Source: Alloacidobacterium dinghuense
Lineage (GTDB): Bacteria; Acidobacteriota; Terriglobia; Terriglobales; Acidobacteriaceae
DNA: 64,000 nt
Direction: 5' to 3'
Assembly: GCF_014274465.1 (NCBI RefSeq)
Contig: NZ_CP060394.1
Location: 4,526,001-4,590,000 of the forward strand
The notes under the pieces are model-generated. The model was not told the origin of the DNA, made no database searches, and worked only from the letters and a program-made list of their open reading frames with translations. Of this stretch, positions 26,153 through 35,896 are shown piece by piece; within the stretch, counting starts at the first letter, position 1; each line of letters begins with the position of its first letter. A program made the position numbers and the translations under genes.

Positions 26153-26590
26153 CTAACCGGGGTCGGTTTGCCGCCTCGCGCGAGGCAGAAAAGATGAGAT
26201 AAAGTGATGGCCTGAAATAGCATCGCGTATCGCCGGGATAAGATCTGTTCTGAGCCGTGATTTCGTGACGTAACCCAATGCTCCTTCATCGAAGCACGCG
26301 GTCACAAACGATGACTGTTCGTGCACCGTCAAGAAAACAAGCCTCGGCGTCAGCCCGGCCTCATGGATCTTATGGGCGGCCTCAATTCCATTGAGTATTG
26401 GCATCGTGATGTCCAGCACAATCACGTCCGGTTGAAGCCGCTGCGCTTCTCTAATCAGATCTCTTCCGTTGTTGACTGTCCCGACTACTTCAAAGCCCGG
26501 CTGTAACAAGGACAACACGGTCTCAAGCATGACATCATGGTCGTCGGCGACAAGTATCCTCGGCCGGTCCAAGGGCAACCTACCTCTCAC
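26153..26590 (-). CDS. Single-domain response regulator (receiver without output domain)
   Basis: Protein of about 145 residues starting at a GTG at 26590 (a TTG four codons later, closer to AGAGG, is an alternative). It is a complete receiver: VADDHDVML acidic pocket, VIVLDITMPILNG phospho-acceptor, FLTVHEQSS switch and GYVTKSRLRTDL lysine. It ends in a short basic tail (FLPRARRQTDPG) where its two neighbours continue into a LuxR helix-turn-helix. The 100 bases to the next start encode no such domain in any frame, so this is either a genuine phosphate sink or shuttle or an old truncation. An inverted repeat (26680-26695) and a second palindrome (26668-26682) lie just upstream. Confidence 0.85.
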   Translation of the reverse strand: MRGRLPLDRPRILVADDHDVMLETVLSLLQPGFEVVGTVNNGRDLIREAQRLQPDVIVLDITMPILNGIEAAHKIHEAGLTPRLVFLTVHEQSSFVTACFDEGALGYVTKSRLRTDLIPAIRDAISGHHFISSFLPRARRQTDPG

Positions 26591-26667
26591 ATACAGCAGC
26601 GGTCCGAACCCTTCCGCGGGATCACAAATTGAAAAAGCAACCCGAGCTCTAACTTAATTGAGGCGCT

Positions 26668-26695
26668 CAGTTGATCCAACTGCAAAAACTGACAG
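26668..26695. promoter_or_regulatory. Two overlapping palindromes upstream of the single-domain regulator
   Basis: 26668-26682 is CAGTTGATCCAACTG, a perfect 6-bp-arm palindrome. It overlaps 26680-26695, CTGCAAAAACTGACAG, a variant of the 16-bp motif with one changed outer-arm base. The pair sits about 80-100 bases before the GTG at 26590 and after the preceding regulator's stop, which suggests an internal promoter. Confidence 0.45.
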
Positions 26696-26716
26696 TCTTG
26701 AATAGGCTCGGAGTCA

Positions 26717-27367
26717 TTAGGAAATCAGGTGGTGTTTGAGGGCAAATAGGACCAATTCCGCATTGTTCTTCAGATTGAACGATGCCATGATGCGATATTT
26801 GTGGAACATGATCGCCTTTTCGCTGACGTTGAGAATCTGCGCCACTTCCTTCATAGGACGACCTTCAGCCAGCAACTGCAACACTTCCTTCTGGCGCGGG
26901 GTTAGGTCTTGCGACACTTGCCGTGCCCGCAACCCTTGTACTGCCCAATTTTCCGACCGGAGTCTAGGCGTTACATATGCATTGCCTTGAAGCACTTCAG
27001 AGACTGCGTGCAACAATTCGGATGACAATGAATGCTTGAGAACGTACCCGACTTTCCCCAGGTTCAGAGCTGCAGCGGCCAGGTTGGGATCGTCCTTCAT
27101 CGTGAGGAAAACGAACTTCACCTTAGGAAGGAAATGCTTCAGTTGTTCAGCTGCATCGAGACCATTCAGCACAGGCATGCTGATGTCCAGTACGATGAGG
27201 TCGGGTTCCAGCTTAGGAGCCTCCACCAGTAATTCTCGGCCATCCCGCACAATTCCAATAACGTCACAGCTCTTCTGCAATATCGAACATAGACCCTCGG
27301 CCACGACTGCGTGGTCGTCAGCAATGAGGACCCGCGGCAGTCTGTTAGTGTGGCTGAGATGTTTCAT
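26717..27367 (-). CDS. NarL/FixJ-family response regulator
   Basis: Protein of 216 residues. The open frame extends 80 codons upstream into the kinase gene, but the ATG at 27367 follows GGGAG at proper spacing and begins directly before the receiver (RVLIADDHAVVAEGL), so I choose it. The phospho-acceptor lies in LIVLDISMPVLNG and the lysine in VGYVLKHSLSSE. The C-terminal LuxR-type helix-turn-helix is LTPRQKEVLQLLAEGRPMKEVAQILNVSEKAIMFHKYRIM. It starts 46 bases after the kinase stop and is therefore the most likely direct partner of that kinase. Confidence 0.93.
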   Translation of the reverse strand: MKHLSHTNRLPRVLIADDHAVVAEGLCSILQKSCDVIGIVRDGRELLVEAPKLEPDLIVLDISMPVLNGLDAAEQLKHFLPKVKFVFLTMKDDPNLAAAALNLGKVGYVLKHSLSSELLHAVSEVLQGNAYVTPRLRSENWAVQGLRARQVSQDLTPRQKEVLQLLAEGRPMKEVAQILNVSEKAIMFHKYRIMASFNLKNNAELVLFALKHHLIS

Positions 27368-27413
27368 TGAATTCTCCCGTATTGAAGAGCTCGCGTTGGT
27401 GACTAACAACCAG

Positions 27414-30400
27414 CTAGGCGGATGCCTTAAACGGGGCCCACGCGTCAATGCTGGTTCCCTCCAGGGGTTGTGAGCGAACCTCCAGTTGACCTCCAATAAA
27501 GTGCAAGCGCTCTTCCATGCTTCGAATTCCGATGCCATCTCGCGCTGAACGCCTGGCGGGATTGAATCCTCTTCCTTGATCGGAAACTGACAAGTGCAGT
27601 TTTCCATCTACAAAGTCAAGGTGAACCCTGGCACTGCTGGCGCCGCTGTGACGTTTGACGTTTCGCAGGCCCTCCTGTGCTATGCGAAAAAGACAAAGCG
27701 AAACATCCGCCGGAATTGCCCGTGGAACATTCTCATGGGTGAACTCGACCTGTATTTCCTGTAGGTCTTCAAACTCTTCGCAAAATGCTCTCACTCCCGC
27801 GACAAGTCCAAGAGTCTCCAAAGTGGAGGAATGCAAGCGATGAGACAACGAGTGCAGATCGACGCCGAGCTCACTGACAGAATTCCAAAGTTCGTGGAGC
27901 CGCGGACCTGCCTCAGCAACAGAATCCCCAATACTCTGAGCCATGTCTTCCAGTTCATTCGCCAGCATCGCCAGTCGCTGGTTGTAGTCATCATGGATCT
28001 CACGAGCAATCCGGCGGCATTCTTCCTCCTGGGCTTCAATCAGACGACCGCTCAAGCTCGCGAGCGTTTCTTCTGCCATCTTGCGCTCGGTTATATCGAT
28101 GCATGAGCCGATATATCCCGCAAAAGACCCGTCCGGGTTGAATCTCGGTACGCCAAGGTCAAATACCCAACGGTATTCGCCGTCATTGCGACGGAGTCGA
28201 TATTGCATTTTGAAAGACTCGTGCCGGTCAAATGCATTTGTGTAAGTATCCAGGCAGGCACTCAGATCTTCGGGATGGACATCATCTGCCCACCCGTTGC
28301 CAAGCTCCGCTTCAATCGGTCGGCCGGTGAACTCAAGCCAGGGCTGATTGAAATAGGTGCACAGCTTATCGGGACCAGACATCCAAATCAGCACCGGCGC
28401 AGTATTGGCAACCAGACGGAAGCGCTCCTCGCTCTCGCGTATCGCTTGCTCCGCGCGGCGACGTTCGGTGATATCCCGGATGATAACGGTAAATAGCTTT
28501 TTGCCAGCGGTTCCTACCTGTGAAACGGATGCCTCAATAGGAAATTCCTCGCCGGTAACCCGCAAACCCCACAGTGCGCCAAGCGTGCCCATAATGCGGT
28601 TAGACGTGCCAGTCTGATCGAAATGAGCCGCGCGAAAGTGATGCGGAATGAACTGCTCCAGGGACGTCCCAATCGCTTCCTCTGCACGGCAACCGAATAT
28701 CTTCTCAGCGGCAGCATTGAAGAGCACGATGCGCTGTTCGCTGTCGACGGCAATGATCGCATCCATTGCCGAAGCAATGACACCCGCTAACATCTCTTCA
28801 CTGGTGCGCAGTTTCTCTTGGATCTGTCTGCGCTCCGTGATGTCCGCAACTACTGAAAGCATGGACGTTTCGTTATCAACCTCAATCAGTTCTGCCGAGC
28901 CCAGGCCCCATTTCGTCGTGCCATCTCTGCACCGAAACTGGAATTCATAATTCCGAATTGCGCCTTCGGACAGTAGTCGTTTTGAGATCTCCAGTCTCTT
29001 GAAGGGGTCGTCCCACACGTTAATGTCGAACGGAGTCCTTCCGATCACCTCGTCTTTGTGCCAACCGGTGAGGTGTTCGAAAGTTTCGTTGACATCGAGG
29101 TAGCGGTGATCTTTCATGCTGGTCAGCGTGAGGGCCATAGGACTCTCTCGAAACGCTGTAGAAAATTTCTCCTCAGACTTCTTCAGAGCCTCTTCAGCCA
29201 GTTTGCGCTCAGTAATGTCCACCGTCATGCCAAGCATTCGCTCGGCCTCTCCGTTCTTCGCGTAATAGAATCTTCCCCTGGCTCCGATCCAGCGTATGGT
29301 CTCGTCATTTCGAATCACGCGGAATTCCGCAAAGTACGGATTCTGGTTCTGTCTTGAGTCGTCGAGCGTGTTCCAGACGAGTTCTCGATCCTCCGGATGC
29401 ACGTGGCGGCGAAAATCGTCAATATTCCCCGAATGGGCGTATGACGGAATTCCGTAGATAGTGTGAAGGTCGCCGAACCGACGAACCCGTCCGCTCTTGA
29501 TATCCCATTCCCATCCCGAGGACTTACCAGCTTCGACCGCAAGTCGAAGCCGGTCGTGGGCAACCGCAAGTTCGCTTTCCACCCGTCGTCGTCTCGCGCG
29601 CTGCCAAAGCAGTCCCAGAATCAGCAGTGTCTCAAGGAGGATCAGAAAAATAACGCCAAGAATGTACCGCTGATAGGTTTCCCAAATGGTTGGCTGTCGA
29701 TTGAGCACCATACTGCCAGGCGGAAGGGTGCTTTCTTTGAGACCAAAGCGTTGCATGGCGCGCCAATCGAACATGTAGATATTGGGGCTCTTTACAACAG
29801 GGATGTTTGCCGGCTTCTCCCCCTTGAGCACTCTCACAGCCATCTCAGCGGCAGTTCGCCCTTCAGCTGCAAGGCTTAGAACATAGCCACCTGTCGATCC
29901 TCTACCCACATCGACGTCATCTACTACAAATACGGGAGCATTGGCTGCACCGGCAATCATTGGAACCGACTGGGTCGCATCAATGAAGCGCGTTCCCGCG
30001 GCATCCTGCGTGATTGCTGTGTGATAAACGATCGTATTGGTTGGCAAGTGCTTCAACCGCTCGATCAGCGTCGGCATGTCCAGGTCGGTAAGGTAGGTAA
30101 TGTCGAGCTTTGATTCGTAACCTTGAAAGCTCTTCTTTGCGACGGATTCGAGGTCTCGCTCATACAGTCCCACACCGCCTACCACTACCAGGTGCTTGGT
30201 GGATGGTAGTAAGCGGAGTGCGGCAATCAGCGTCTTCTCAGGCTGTGCGACTCCCCATGTGCCAGTAAAGTCAGAATCGAGCTTTAATCCACCAAGCATC
30301 TCTTCCGTACTTCCACAGAAGATGATCGGGATGCCTGGGAAAGCTTCCTCGTGGGACTCAACCATGAAGTTGAGGGGACTCGGCCCGACGGTAATGATTA

Positions 30401-30788
30401 CGTCGGGCTTGCGATCACTATACCTGCGGATAAACCACTCTCGGAAGTCGCGCTGGGAAGCTTCATCCGGAAACAAAGCCGACTCCATCTCCTCATGATA
30501 GAGTTCGATCTGGTAAGGAGCTTTCTCGAGACCGGCAACAATCGCTTGATCAATTAGCGCGACGCCAGGGGATGAAAGAGGTCCGAAGACATTCAGAATA
30601 AGGACACGCCGGACTTCCTTCGCAGCGCCCGCCGATGGCGGTTGCAGCAGGAGAAAAGCTGCGACAGCTGCAATCAGAATCAGGACGCGCGTGTCCGGAA
30701 TCGGGTATCTGCCTCGTTTGCATTTCTTGAGGGGATGCCGATCAGAGAACCAATAGTGGCATGTACGTTGCTCCATCGGAGCTGACAA
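27414..30788 (-). CDS. Hybrid-input sensor histidine kinase: substrate-binding-like sensor, four PAS domains, HisKA_3/HATPase
   Basis: Protein of 1124 residues, starting at a TTG at 30788 that follows GGAGG with 7-base spacing. An N-terminal membrane segment (about 34-50) precedes a periplasmic domain of about 290 residues related to the ABC-type substrate-binding family (VRRVLILNVFG, IITVGPSPLNFMVESH, YHTAITQDAAGTRF). A second membrane helix (about 375-396, GVIFLILLETLLILGLLW) follows, then four PAS/PAC units each ending in a DITER motif, and a NarX-type kinase core. The phospho-acceptor is His in REIHDDYNQRLA; ATP-site boxes are EGLRNVKRH, DQGRGF and GIGIRSMEERL. The enzyme is predicted to sense a periplasmic ligand plus cytoplasmic signals and to phosphorylate NarL-type regulators, three of which follow immediately. 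Confidence 0.94.
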   Translation of the reverse strand: MSAPMEQRTCHYWFSDRHPLKKCKRGRYPIPDTRVLILIAAVAAFLLLQPPSAGAAKEVRRVLILNVFGPLSSPGVALIDQAIVAGLEKAPYQIELYHEEMESALFPDEASQRDFREWFIRRYSDRKPDVIITVGPSPLNFMVESHEEAFPGIPIIFCGSTEEMLGGLKLDSDFTGTWGVAQPEKTLIAALRLLPSTKHLVVVGGVGLYERDLESVAKKSFQGYESKLDITYLTDLDMPTLIERLKHLPTNTIVYHTAITQDAAGTRFIDATQSVPMIAGAANAPVFVVDDVDVGRGSTGGYVLSLAAEGRTAAEMAVRVLKGEKPANIPVVKSPNIYMFDWRAMQRFGLKESTLPPGSMVLNRQPTIWETYQRYILGVIFLILLETLLILGLLWQRARRRRVESELAVAHDRLRLAVEAGKSSGWEWDIKSGRVRRFGDLHTIYGIPSYAHSGNIDDFRRHVHPEDRELVWNTLDDSRQNQNPYFAEFRVIRNDETIRWIGARGRFYYAKNGEAERMLGMTVDITERKLAEEALKKSEEKFSTAFRESPMALTLTSMKDHRYLDVNETFEHLTGWHKDEVIGRTPFDINVWDDPFKRLEISKRLLSEGAIRNYEFQFRCRDGTTKWGLGSAELIEVDNETSMLSVVADITERRQIQEKLRTSEEMLAGVIASAMDAIIAVDSEQRIVLFNAAAEKIFGCRAEEAIGTSLEQFIPHHFRAAHFDQTGTSNRIMGTLGALWGLRVTGEEFPIEASVSQVGTAGKKLFTVIIRDITERRRAEQAIRESEERFRLVANTAPVLIWMSGPDKLCTYFNQPWLEFTGRPIEAELGNGWADDVHPEDLSACLDTYTNAFDRHESFKMQYRLRRNDGEYRWVFDLGVPRFNPDGSFAGYIGSCIDITERKMAEETLASLSGRLIEAQEEECRRIAREIHDDYNQRLAMLANELEDMAQSIGDSVAEAGPRLHELWNSVSELGVDLHSLSHRLHSSTLETLGLVAGVRAFCEEFEDLQEIQVEFTHENVPRAIPADVSLCLFRIAQEGLRNVKRHSGASSARVHLDFVDGKLHLSVSDQGRGFNPARRSARDGIGIRSMEERLHFIGGQLEVRSQPLEGTSIDAWAPFKASA

Positions 30789-31043
30789 GAGAAGCCTCCA
30801 TGGACTTCTTACAAAAAGGTCTCAAACACCTTCTCCACAAATTCCGGGCCGACTGAACTATCTCTACGCCGAATATGCATTCCCGTGCTGGCTTTTGGAA
30901 AACTAGCAATACCATTGTCGGTTCGGATACTATCAGATGCCCCATTTTTCTTGCAGTCAGATCTTTGAAAGATTAGTTCATCCGACAAATGGTCAACAGG
31001 AAGGCTGAAGCCTCTGTGCGTCTCCGTGCAAGGACGGTCGCTG

Positions 31044-34000
31044 ATGAGCAATGGTTTTCATTGGTCATGTCATAGGCCACGTTGGGGTTGGGTACCTCTT
31101 CTTGTGGCTTTGACGACAATTTTGTTGATTCCGTGCCGCGCAAATAGCCAGACATCTTCAACCGGAGCATTATCGGGACTGGCGCTTGATCCAACCGGGG
31201 CCCTTTTGCCAGATGTGGTCATCCGACTTGCCAACAAGGATACCGCCACGACCAGGTCTGCTACCTCTGATAAGGAAGGGCGCTTCAGTTTTCTTCTGCT
31301 TCCACCGGGCGAGTATGAGTTACAGGCCACGAGACCGGGGTCAGTCTCTCTTCTCGGCAACGCAACGGTATACATAAACGTAACGGAAACACTTCGACTC
31401 GAACTCCGTCTCCGCATAGCGACCGTGGTAAACAGCATAAGCGTGTCGGAAGAGTCCCAGATGGTCCAGACCGATAATTACTCTCTGGGCAGAGTTGCCA
31501 ATGAGACAGCAGTGATCGGTCTTCCGCTTGTGACCAGGAATTTCGCTCAAATCGCCAGCCTCTCGCCGGGAGTCATGACCGGAGTCCATAACGCAGGAGA
31601 ACTCGGGTTGGGGGGAACTGCTTTGTCGCAGATAGCCAGCTCCAACGATGGGCTTTTCGTCCACGGAGCACGCTCCTATGACAATAACTTCCTGATGGAC
31701 GGGATTAGCGTCAGCGACGTACAGGGCAGCGCGGCCGGAAGCGGAGGAATTCCGATTCCAAACCCCGACAGCATACAGGAATTCAAAGTCCAGACAGGAC
31801 TCTACGACGCAGGCTACGGGCGCTATGGCGGCGCCAACGTCAGCTTGATCACAAAGACGGGCGGCAACGCTTTCCATGGTGCGCTCTTCGAGTTCTTCCG
31901 CAATGAGGCGCTCGACGCAAACGATTACTTTCTGAACCAGACAGGCCAACGACGGCCGGTACTCAAGCAGAACCAGTTTGGGTTCACGCTGGGCGGCCCG
32001 ATCAAGAGAGACCAGTTTCTATTCTTTGGCTCCTATCAAGGGACGCGCCAGGTGAACGGCGTTGCCGCAGGACAGTCGAGGACTGCATGTTCTGCCAGCC
32101 TGAGCGAACCGCCTCTCACCGATGACCGCACACCAGCCAAGTTGGGAAGACTGTTTGGCGGCATGAGCGGAGAGGAGGGTGGCACTGCAATCAACCCTGA
32201 CGGTTCGAACATTAATCCTGTGGCCATAGCCCTCTTGAATCTAAGACTATCTGACGGAAGCTTCCTCATCCCGACGCCACAAACCGTGGATCCGGCAAAG
32301 CCGCTCGTCCGGCAGGGATTCTCGGCTTTCACGGATCCTTGCCATTTCAACGAGGACCAGTATTTGACGAATGTTGACTACCTCCCTCGGCAGAACAACC
32401 GAATCTCGGCCCGGTTCTTCCACGCAAATGATGATGAGACCGTCACGTTTCCGGGTAATGGCCTCAATCCTTCGGGCAACATCCGTGGCTTTCCGAGTCC
32501 CAGTGACTCAGGCTTTACTGATTTCTCTCTTGCCCATACCTACACCTTCCGCAATTCATCACTCAATCAGGCACGGATAGGCTATGTCCGCACGCGAACC
32601 AGCACCGAAGCCACAGCCCCGTTCAAGTGGTCTGACGTCGGGGTTGCCGAAGGAGAGATGAGCAACAACAACGAACTCCCCAGCCTACAAATTCTCGGCT
32701 CTGTCAGTATCGCTTCAGGTTTTCCACGAACCATCACGCAGAATAGTTTCGTAGCCGATGATGATCTCAGCATCGTCCACGGTCCCCACGCGTTGCAATT
32801 CGGAGGATCCGTCACGCGGTTGCAGGACAATATCAATCTCGTGGGACTCGGATCGTTCATGCGGTTTCTAAGCTGGCCGGATTTTCTGCTTGGTCTCAGC
32901 GCCAGCGGCAACGGTACCGATTTCAGCAATGTTTTCGCCTCATTCGATGACTTCGGTCTGACGACTCGGGAGTACAGAGTGTGGGAGGGGACAGGATTCG
33001 TGCAGGACGACTATAGAATTCTCAAGTCACTCTCACTGAATGCCGGCTTGCGTTACGAGCATCTCGGCCAATTTGGAGACGAGCTTGGCAGAAACTCTAG
33101 TTTCGACATCCGCAACGCTGATCCCAATCCACCAGCCACCGGGAGCGTGGCCGGCTACATTGTGGCTTCTAACTTTCCTGGAACTCCACCTCCAGGAGTG
33201 CAGCGCGCACATAACACTTTCGCGAATGAAGCAGCGGGACAAAACACAATTGCTCCACGGATCGGGTTTGCCTGGCAGTTCTCGCCCGACTCAAACACGG
33301 CACTCAGAGGCGGGTACGGAATATATTATTCGCGGCCCACCGGTCAGGCCTTTTATCAGAACGTTCTCGGCGCTCCGTTCTCAGTCTTTCGCTTAAATGC
33401 CGGAGAGGCGAACGCAGACGCGACCTTTCAAGTTCCTTTCGCGCAACCATTCCCCACACCTGATTCCTTCCCGATGTTTCCCGCGTACTCACCCACAAGC
33501 ACTACGACGATATACGCCGTGGCGCCCGGCTTCCGCCCCGCAATCATTCAGCAATATTCATTAAATGTCCAGACCGAGTTGCATGAGGGTTGGCTATCGG
33601 AAATTGGCTACGTTGGCACTCGCGGCACTCATCTGATGCGTCAACGTTCCCTGAACCAGGCGTTGCAGGCCTCTGCCGGCAATCCCATACGGGGAGTAAC
33701 CACGAACACGATTGCAAATATCTTATTGCGAGTTCCCATTCCAGGAGTGCCTCCTGACTCACTTCAGGAAATGGAGTCTGAGGGCAGTTCCTGGTACAAC
33801 GGCTTAGAGGCGAGCCTGACCAGACGACTGAACCATGGCCTTCAATTCCTCGCTTCCTACACCTTCTCTAAAACACTGGATACGGACGGCGCCGACATCA
33901 ATTCAACGTCAAGCGGAAACGCACTGACGCTGGGAGATCAGAACTCGCCCCAACAGCGCTGGGGACGCGCGAGTTTTGATCGCACGCATCGGTTCGTTTT

Positions 34001-34547
34001 CAGCACCACGTGGACCCTGCCAAAACCGCCTGCTCACGCACTGGGCAGTTTCCTCCGAAACTGGTCTCTGTCCGCAATAGCAACCATACAATCCGGTAAC
34101 GCCCTGACCATTGCCGAAACAAATTCTTCCAATGTCTTTGGAATTAGCGAGGACCGTGCGCAACTGAGCGCCACATGCTCGTCAGGCAATCTGGTACGCC
34201 AAGGGCCGGTGGAGTCGAAGCTGAACAACTATTTCAACAGCTCCTGTTTTACGAGCCCGCCCGCCATAGGATCAGACGGCATAGGAACAGCGTTTGGAAA
34301 CAGCGCGACTGGTATCATAGGCGGGCCTGCACAAGCAAATCTGGATCTGGCATTCTCAAAAGCGGTGATCTTTAATTGGCCGCGCGAGAATACTACCCTT
34401 CTCTTTCGGACTGAGTTCTACAACGCCCTGAACCATCCGCAGTTTTCGAATCCCGACACCAATTTCACATCGGCTACTTTCGGCGTCGTTAGTAGCACGG
34501 CTGTCAATCCGCGAGTCGCACAACTGGCGTTGAAGCTTGTGTTTTAG
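31044..34547 (+). CDS. Oar-like TonB-dependent receptor with carboxypeptidase-regulatory domain
   Basis: Outer-membrane receptor of about 1167 residues; ATG at 31044 preceded by AAGGA. It has a signal peptide (VPLLVALTTILLIPCRANS), a CarboxypepD_reg-like domain (GALSGLALDPTGALLPDVVIRLANKDT, about 40-130), a plug region containing LFVHGARSYDNNFLMDGISV and RYGGANVSLITKTGGNAFHG, then a long barrel ending VAQLALKLVF. It is divergently oriented from the sensor kinase across about 255 bases, so the kinase may control it; that is inference from position. It is clearly paralogous in layout to the receptor at 1921-5448 but differs widely in sequence. Substrate unknown. Confidence 0.92.
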   Translation: MSNGFHWSCHRPRWGWVPLLVALTTILLIPCRANSQTSSTGALSGLALDPTGALLPDVVIRLANKDTATTRSATSDKEGRFSFLLLPPGEYELQATRPGSVSLLGNATVYINVTETLRLELRLRIATVVNSISVSEESQMVQTDNYSLGRVANETAVIGLPLVTRNFAQIASLSPGVMTGVHNAGELGLGGTALSQIASSNDGLFVHGARSYDNNFLMDGISVSDVQGSAAGSGGIPIPNPDSIQEFKVQTGLYDAGYGRYGGANVSLITKTGGNAFHGALFEFFRNEALDANDYFLNQTGQRRPVLKQNQFGFTLGGPIKRDQFLFFGSYQGTRQVNGVAAGQSRTACSASLSEPPLTDDRTPAKLGRLFGGMSGEEGGTAINPDGSNINPVAIALLNLRLSDGSFLIPTPQTVDPAKPLVRQGFSAFTDPCHFNEDQYLTNVDYLPRQNNRISARFFHANDDETVTFPGNGLNPSGNIRGFPSPSDSGFTDFSLAHTYTFRNSSLNQARIGYVRTRTSTEATAPFKWSDVGVAEGEMSNNNELPSLQILGSVSIASGFPRTITQNSFVADDDLSIVHGPHALQFGGSVTRLQDNINLVGLGSFMRFLSWPDFLLGLSASGNGTDFSNVFASFDDFGLTTREYRVWEGTGFVQDDYRILKSLSLNAGLRYEHLGQFGDELGRNSSFDIRNADPNPPATGSVAGYIVASNFPGTPPPGVQRAHNTFANEAAGQNTIAPRIGFAWQFSPDSNTALRGGYGIYYSRPTGQAFYQNVLGAPFSVFRLNAGEANADATFQVPFAQPFPTPDSFPMFPAYSPTSTTTIYAVAPGFRPAIIQQYSLNVQTELHEGWLSEIGYVGTRGTHLMRQRSLNQALQASAGNPIRGVTTNTIANILLRVPIPGVPPDSLQEMESEGSSWYNGLEASLTRRLNHGLQFLASYTFSKTLDTDGADINSTSSGNALTLGDQNSPQQRWGRASFDRTHRFVFSTTWTLPKPPAHALGSFLRNWSLSAIATIQSGNALTIAETNSSNVFGISEDRAQLSATCSSGNLVRQGPVESKLNNYFNSSCFTSPPAIGSDGIGTAFGNSATGIIGGPAQANLDLAFSKAVIFNWPRENTTLLFRTEFYNALNHPQFSNPDTNFTSATFGVVSSTAVNPRVAQLALKLVF

Positions 34548-34675
34548 AGAAGCCCCGTACTAAAGAGGTCATTTCATGAGGGCATGGGGAGGCGTCCAAC
34601 ACGCCCGTCGGGACATCTTCAGATAGTCATCACGCTCGGCCACAGCTCCGAAAAGCCGATCGAAATAGACTGCGG

Positions 34676-35851
34676 CTACAGGTACTTCAAAATCGATTGA
34701 GGATGTGCTGCCTTGACCGTGCGATACCAGCGGCATGCTGGATAGAGTAGAACAAGCATCACCGCAGAAACACCATAGGTCGCGCCTAAACCGTAGACGT
34801 CCCGGAGGCCGAAATAGGTTGCTGGGACTTCGAATGCGAGACGGTGGACGATGTAAAAGAACATGGCGGTCTGTCCGAAGACATAGAACATGCCGTTCTG
34901 GCGGACGCCGATGCGCAGTTCGAGTGTCCTGAGCACCGCGAGGCAAAGGAATAGAATGCCAAGCTCCAGGGCATAATATGTGAGAGACGGTGGATACTTA
35001 CTGACGTGCAGCCACTGCTGCCACGAGTCGTCTGCGCGGTGCAGAAACATGTCGCCGTATCCGCGCATGCCTCGGGCAACCGCGAAGAGAATCAGGCTGA
35101 CAGCCCCGCAAGCCCACAAAACATTTCTTCCGGAGACCTTGCTTTGGCTGGCGGCGAAGCGGATGAGGTGGCGGCCGAAAACCCATCCGAGGACCGAGAT
35201 CGCCAGCCATGGAATCACCGGATACTTGATGACCAGCATGCTGCTTGCGTAGTTTGCCACTGTCAATGCCGCTGGTACGGAAGAGTTCCCGGGGGGCACC
35301 CAGAACCAGCCGGTCAGGATCTCTCCGAGGAACATCCAGCCGATAGCTAGCAAGAGCATGGCCCAGGTGGGCAGGCGCCGAAGCGGTACCATGCAGATCA
35401 TCGAAACACCGATGGCAAACAACACGCCGAAATTCCAATAGCCGGAGCCCAGGGAGATGATCGTCAAATCGAGAAGCGCAATAATCGCGCCGCGCGTCAG
35501 CATGCTCTTGTCAATTTCCCATGCGTTGACGCCTTTGACGACGCGACGTTCTACGCTCAGAGCCAAAGAAGTTCCCATGAGGAACACGAATGTAGGCGCG
35601 CAAAGGTGCGTTATCCAGCGAGTGAAAAATTCTGCGCCTGGAAGAGCCATCGTGCCCGCATCGGCATACATGGCAGAGTCGTGATCCAGGTGGTGGGCGT
35701 CGAAAGCCATGGAAGCGTGGTCGACGATCATGAGTACCATGACGAAGCCGCGCATCCAGTCAATGGAGGCAACACGTTGTGACATCCGATTGCTTGTTAT
35801 TTGATCGCCGGCCTTCTCAATCGGAGCTCGAACGGTATCCCTGGAGCTCAT
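34676..35851 (-). CDS. DUF1624 / heparan-alpha-glucosaminide acetyltransferase-like membrane protein
   Basis: Protein of 391 residues with about ten membrane helices; ATG preceded by GGGAGG. The N-terminal family signature is RVASIDWMRGFVMVLMIVDHASMAFDA, followed by FFTRWITHLCAPTFVFLMGTSLAL, matching DUF1624 proteins related to the HGSNAT/YeiB group of membrane acyltransferases. The histidine of VDHA aligns with the conserved histidine of that group. These proteins are proposed to move acyl groups across the membrane onto sugars; the bacterial substrate is unknown. It converges with the receptor gene at its 3' end and lies just downstream of ansB (45-base gap). Confidence 0.88.
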   Translation of the reverse strand: MSSRDTVRAPIEKAGDQITSNRMSQRVASIDWMRGFVMVLMIVDHASMAFDAHHLDHDSAMYADAGTMALPGAEFFTRWITHLCAPTFVFLMGTSLALSVERRVVKGVNAWEIDKSMLTRGAIIALLDLTIISLGSGYWNFGVLFAIGVSMICMVPLRRLPTWAMLLLAIGWMFLGEILTGWFWVPPGNSSVPAALTVANYASSMLVIKYPVIPWLAISVLGWVFGRHLIRFAASQSKVSGRNVLWACGAVSLILFAVARGMRGYGDMFLHRADDSWQQWLHVSKYPPSLTYYALELGILFLCLAVLRTLELRIGVRQNGMFYVFGQTAMFFYIVHRLAFEVPATYFGLRDVYGLGATYGVSAVMLVLLYPACRWYRTVKAAHPQSILKYL

Positions 35852-35896
35852 GTTTTGCCTCCCTGCTTTCCCGCGAGAAGTGCACGTTTTTGCGGC

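Noticed and set aside
27368-27607. 80-codon N-terminal extension of the response regulator at 26717-27367
   Set aside because: It lies wholly or partly within the end of the kinase gene, and a proper ribosome site precedes the ATG at 27367.
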